Below, piece by piece: positions 59,258 to 64,000 of a stretch of DNA of 64,000 nucleotides. Position numbers and translations under genes: made by a program. The notes beneath the pieces were generated by a model. That model was given only the letters and a program-made list of their open reading frames with translations, did no database searches and was not told the DNA's origin. The first letter of the stretch is position 1, and every line of letters begins with the position of its first letter. Source of the stretch: Pinus tabuliformis (Eukaryota > Streptophyta > Pinopsida > Pinales > Pinaceae); NCBI GenBank assembly GCA_031772625.1, contig CM062816.1:1670391058-1670455057 (forward strand), read 5' to 3'.

Positions 59258-62200
59258 TTGAGTAGTTCTGGATACTTCTGCATAAAATTCTCATCCTCCC
59301 ATGTGGAATCTTCAGCAGATAAGTTCTTTCACTTGATAAGATACTCTGAAATTGAACGATTTCGTAGCTGTCGAGTTCTTGTTTCTGTGACTGCTTCTGG
59401 TTCCAATATAATTTTTCCTTCCTCGTCAAGTTCTGGAAATATTGTTTGAACTGGGAGCTTGTCACCTATAACCTTCTTTAAACATGAAACATGGAAAACT
59501 GGGTGCAATCGAGAAGCTGCAGGAAGCTCTAATTTGTATGCCATAGTACCAATCTTTTGCAACACCTTGTACGGACCATAATACTTTGGTGATAATTTAT
59601 TATCCTTCTTAGCTTGCTTGAGGGACATTTGCTTATATGGTTGTAGCCGTAGGAATACCCAATCACCTACATCAAAACTTCTTTCACTGCGATGTTGATA
59701 TGTCTGTTGTTTCATTCTATTCTGTGCCAACATGAGGTTATCCTTTAAGAGTTGGAGGACTTCTTGTTGATGTTCGATGTGATGTTCCACTGCCTGAACC
59801 TTAGAATTTTCTCTTAAATATGATGTAATGGATGGTGGTTGATACCCATAAAGTGCCATAAATGGGGTCATTTTTGTTGCTATATGGAAGGAAGTGTTAT
59901 ACCACCATTCAGCCAGAGGCAACCATTTGACCCATTGTGTCTGTTTATCAGATACAAAGCAACGAAGATATCCTTCCAAACATTTGTTTACTATCTCAGT
60001 TTGCCCATCAGATTGAGGATGATAAGATGAGCTATGAGCTAACTGAGTACCAAGACAAGAAAATAATTCTGTCAAAAAATTTCCAGTGAAAATGGGATCT
60101 CTGTCACTTACAATAATCTTTGGGTTTCCATGTAGCTTTTGAATTGTTTCCATAAATGCAGTAGAAACTATACTAGCTTTAAATGGATGTGATAATGCAC
60201 AAAAGTGTGCATACTTGGTAAGTCTGTCAACTACCACCATGATGACACTCTTTCCCTTAGACTTGGGTAAACCTGTGATAAAATCCATTGAAACCTCCTC
60301 CCAATGTTGGCTTGGAATGGATAAAGGTTGTAATAGACCCGGTGTCTTAATTGTTTCAACTTTATTTTGTTGGAAAACCAAACATTCTGCCACAAACTTT
60401 TGAATATCTGATTTAAGGCCATCCTAAAAAAATTCCTTCTTAACCCTGTGGTAAGTTTTTAAAAATCCTGAGTGCCCTCCTAAGGGAGAAGTGTGCAATT
60501 CCATAAGAATCTTTTGTTTTAGCTGGGAATTCTTACAGAGGTATAAGCGATCTTTGTACCATAACGAATCATTTTGCCAGCTAAATGTATCAGACATACT
60601 GAAATCTTGTTGTAACTTTCGAATAAGTGCCCACACTTCTTCGTCATTCTTCCATTCCTCCCTTGCTTCGTTTATCCAATCTGGTTGGATAATAGAAATG
60701 GCGCACAACAATGTTTCCACATCCTCATCCTTTCTTGAGAGTGCATCTGCCACCACATTTTGCTTCCCTTTTTTGTAGATGATTTCAAAGTCATAACCCA
60801 ACATCTTTGTGACCCACTTTTGTTGCTCTTCAGAGGATAATATTTTTTGTAAAAAGTATTTAAGGCTATCATGATCCGTTTTTACCTTGAAGTGTCTTCC
60901 CATTAGGTAGGGTTGCCATTTCTTAAGTGCATGGAGTATTGCCAACATTTCCTTCTCATAAATAGCTTTGCTTAAAAACTTTCCCTTGATTAGACAACTT
61001 TCAAAAGTAATGGGTCTTTTATCTTGCATTAGAACAGCACCAATTCCATTTCCTGAAGCATCACATTCCACAATAAAGGTTTTTGTGAAGTCCGGTGTAG
61101 CTAAGACCGGTGCTTGGCACATTGCCTCTTTAAGATGTTCAAAGGCCTTTGTTGCTTCCGGAGTCCATGAAAATGCATCTTTCTTCAATAATGTTGTTAG
61201 AGGTGCTGCTATTCTCCCATAATTCTTAACAAACTTGCGATAATACCCTGTCAACCCGAGAAATCCTCGCATATGCTTTATGGATGTGGGGATTTTCCAT
61301 TCCTTAATGGCTTTAATTTTGCTAGGGTCTACCTTAACTCCTTCATGAGATACAATATGACCCAAATATTCCACCTCCTGGACTCCAAAGAAACATTTGG
61401 ATCTTTTTGCATATAATTGTTTCTCCTTCAATAGTTGTAGCACCCTGTCAACATGTTCAACATGATCCTTCCAAGACTTGTTGTAGATTAGTATATCATA
61501 AAAAAATACTAACACAAATTTTCTAAGGAATGGTTTGAAAATTGAATTCATCAAACCTTGAAATGTTGAAGGTGCATTGGTAAGGCCAAAAGGCATGACC
61601 AAAAATTCATAATGACCCTCATGAGTTCTAAATGCTGTTTTCAGAATGTCTTCAGTCTTCATTCTGATTTGATGATATCCTGAACGAAGATCCAACTTGG
61701 TAAAGTAAATTGATCCATGTAATTCATCGAGTAATTCATCAATGACAGGAATGGGGAACTTATCTTTAATAGTGAGCTTGTTGAGCTCCCTATAATCCGG
61801 ACACATGCACCATGATCCATCCTTCTTGTGCGCCAATACTACTGGAGCAGAGAAAGAACTTTGAGTTGTTTGAATTATACTAGCCTCTAGCATTTCTGCA
61901 ACCATACGTTCAATTTCACTCTTTTGGACATAGGGATATCTGTACGGCCTGATGTTTGGAGGAACACTCCCTGGAATCAGATGAATAGAATGATCATGAT
62001 CATGCATAGGTGGGAGACCTTTGGGAATCTCAAATACCTTGGAATGCTTGTCCAGGACTTTTTGGAGATCTGGAGAAATAGATGATTTCGATGTGGAAAC
62101 ATCTAGCGAGCATAATTGTGCAATTACACCTCTTTGCTCCTTTTTTAGAAGCTTTGTCATACTATTAGAGCTGATTATCTTTCCTGGTTTCCCTGCAATA

Positions 62201-63773
62201 CCCCTTAATTCAACTTCCTTTCCTTCCGTAGAAAATTTGATGAAATGTTCTTGAAAATTAAAAGCTATTGTACCCAGGGATTGTAGCCATTGGACTCCTA
62301 GTACAACATCAACACCTCCCATTGGAATGGAAATCATTGGGCTAGTCAATACATATTCTCCCATGGATAGCTTGATATTATGGCACTTTCCAGAGCAATT
62401 TATTGTTCCTCCATTTGCAATCATCTCTTGACACTCTGGTGCTGGATATAGGAAGCAATTCAATTCTTTTGCTACCCTACAATGAATAAAATTGTGGGTG
62501 CTTCCTGAATCAATCAACACTATTACCTTTTTCTTCTTGATTTGTCCTTCTATCTCGATGGTTTGAGGAGTGGTAATTCCCGCCAATGCATTACAAGATA
62601 TGGTCGGATTTATTTGTTCTTCATCTAGGCTTTGTTCCTAGAGTATATCCTCTTATTTAGACCTTTCTTGCTCCTTTTCTTCTTCCTCTTCACAATCTAT
62701 GTAGAATAATTTCTTCTCAGCACACTTATGACCTTTAGTGTATTTGCTATCACAACTGTAACAAAGCCCTTTTGCTCTTTTTTCTTCCAATTGTTGTGGT
62801 GTCAACCTTATAGGTTGTGGAAGACTAGGGGCAACAACACTTCCGTCTTTATAGTTGTGAGTGGTATGCCTCCTGGTTGCCATAATTTTGCTTTCCATTT
62901 TTCTTGCTAACCTGAATGCCTTCTCTAATGAATCAGGTTCCCAAAGGCGAACATCATGTTGGATATTATCCTTTAAAGACCCTATGAACACATCAATCCT
63001 ATGCTCCTCTGGAATATCTTTTACCCTTATGTTCAATTTTTGGAACTCCTCAATGTGCTTCATTATTGAACCCTTTTGTTTGAGACTTATCAATTGGCTA
63101 AAAAAAGTGTTGCTTTTTGTATCCTCATAATGTGCTATCAATTCTTCCGTAAAAATTTCCCAAGTGATAAATGGTTTACGAGAGCAAAGCCATTGATACC
63201 ATACAAACTGATTTGGTTCCAAATATAATGTTTCCATACGTACCTTTTGTGTGTTTTTCACATTATTGAGATCGAAGAATTGCTCCATCTGTAATATCCA
63301 CGTGGCAGGATCCTTGCCATCAAACTTCCTCACATCGATTTTTGGAATATGGTGAGTCTTCGATCCAACATTAGCATCTATGGAATCATGATTAAAATTT
63401 CTTTTGTTCTCATCATGATTATCCTTTAGTACCCTTTCACCCTTAGGGACCATTTCTTGTAGCAACTTATTCATATTTATCTTCAATTCGTCCATGTCTG
63501 TCTTCAAATCTATCTTCAAATCATCCATCTTAGCTTCTACGCCTTTCTTTAAATAGTCCATCTTAGCTTCTACACCTTTCTTTAAACCATCCATCTTAGC
63601 TTCTACATCTTTCTTTAAACCATCCATCTTAGATTATGTTCCCTTTTGTGCAAGGGACAGTTGTTGCACTTGGTCTTGTAATTTTGATATATCATGTTTC
63701 ATTTCTTCCTCTTCTTCATGAGTCATGCTAGAGCTTTCAGGTTCCTTACTAGGTGTTTGCATTTTCTTTCCTC
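59258..63773 (-). pseudogene. Element 6 gag-pol
   Basis: On the minus strand: gag start region near 63773; a coiled coil of 11-residue units of the MDGLKKGVEAK kind (about 63627-63470); Gag core (RKFDGKDPATWILQMEQFFD, near 63330-63270); zinc knuckle CYSCDSKYTKGHKC (about 62765-62724); protease IDSGSTHNF (near 62510); reverse transcriptase (about 61950-61290) with [13 protein letters not shown]; RNase H (about 61090-60700); integrase HHCC region and core (about 60530-59690) with SDRDPIFTGNF and HPQSDGQTEIVNK; and a chromodomain trace (about 59360-59260). About three or four breaks are present. It differs from elements 4 and 5 most in the Gag coiled-coil repeats. Confidence 0.9.
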
Positions 63774-63780
63774 AGGGCAT

Positions 63781-64000
63781 CAGTTACCAATAATAATGCT
63801 TTACTATGCCCTTTGAGTTCCTTCAAAATAAATTTTCAAACCAAGCTTAAGAAAAAATTTAAGAAAATCTACACACCTTTTTTCACTTTGTAGGAGCTTG
63901 ATATTGCCTCTGATGTATCTCTGTACTTTCCAATCATCTAGTTCTGAATTTGTGACTTGTAGTAGCCCTCTGTGTCCTCTTTCCAATGCCACAAGTCTGA
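63781..64000 (-). other. Element 6 untranslated leader (partial)
   Basis: Matches the element 5 leader at about 39471-39679 in reverse orientation. The window ends inside it. Confidence 0.75.

Larger units (their letters stand above)
58889..64000 (-). mobile_element. Element 6: chromovirus (Ty3/gypsy), 5' end outside window
   Basis: Same family as elements 4 and 5. The 3' LTR (58889-59221) lies next to the ParB/methyltransferase gene; gag-pol runs rightward on the minus strand. Comparison with element 5 places the 5' LTR about 460-790 bases beyond the window end. It looks nearly whole, with about three or four breaks. The base block ACCTC (58884-58888) should be one half of its target duplication. 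Confidence 0.9.

Noticed and set aside
1-64000. tRNA or rRNA genes
   Set aside because: The only tRNA-like matches are short primer-binding sites next to LTRs; no cloverleaf or rRNA core sequence was noticed.

Overview
This looks like plant nuclear DNA from a very large, gene-poor, AT-rich genome. Most of the 64 kb is layered LTR retrotransposons of different ages, with LINE pieces, a DNA-transposon relic, microsatellites and almost no intact host coding sequence. The mix of chromoviruses, Sirevirus-like Copia elements and old elements with strongly diverged LTRs resembles a gymnosperm. That is inference; nothing here names a species.

Layout. 1-5267: a Sirevirus-like, gag-only Copia element (element 1, +), its 5' end outside the window. 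It sits inside the 3' LTR of a related gag-only element (element 2, -), which runs to 10719. 10720-11584: unassigned flank. 11585-21051: an old LTR element (element 3, +) with about 0.7-0.9 kb LTRs and no recognisable pol; it holds a tandem-repeat block (14.2-15.05 kb) and a 5'-truncated LINE (15.28-16.66 kb). 21.3-23.8 kb: a decayed DDE-type transposase-like gene (-). 24.18-25.92 kb: a 1.7 kb purine-only-like GA tract, into which chromovirus element 4 (25921-31800, -) inserted with a perfect GTGGG target-site duplication. 31.8-38 kb: AT-rich DNA with a second LINE end and one possible host gene (35.15-36.03 kb, -). 37987-about 47.1 kb: a decayed Ty3/gypsy element (element 8, -) whose 3' LTR is split by the youngest element here, chromovirus element 5 (38681-44523, +, GTGCC duplication, LTRs about 1% apart). 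47.1-49.7 kb: unassigned, with a weak coding-like relic. 49.68-55.65 kb: an old chromovirus (element 7, +). 56.5-58.89 kb: a spliced, decayed gene (-). 58889-64000: chromovirus element 6 (-), which interrupts that gene and runs off the window.

The most interesting locus is 56.5-58.9 kb. Read on the minus strand it combines a ParB/sulfiredoxin-like region with a permuted (beta-order) N6/N4 DNA methyltransferase domain: motif IV first, then the motif X/I block. At least three short introns keep the reading frame across conserved motifs. ParB-plus-methyltransferase fusions are familiar from bacterial phages and mobile elements; a spliced copy in plant chromosomal DNA is unexpected. This copy is a pseudogene.

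Elements 4, 5 and 6 belong to one chromovirus family (LTR about 332 bp, full length about 5.85 kb, C-terminal chromodomain). None of the LTR elements looks fully intact; elements 5 and 6 come closest, with only a few breaks each.
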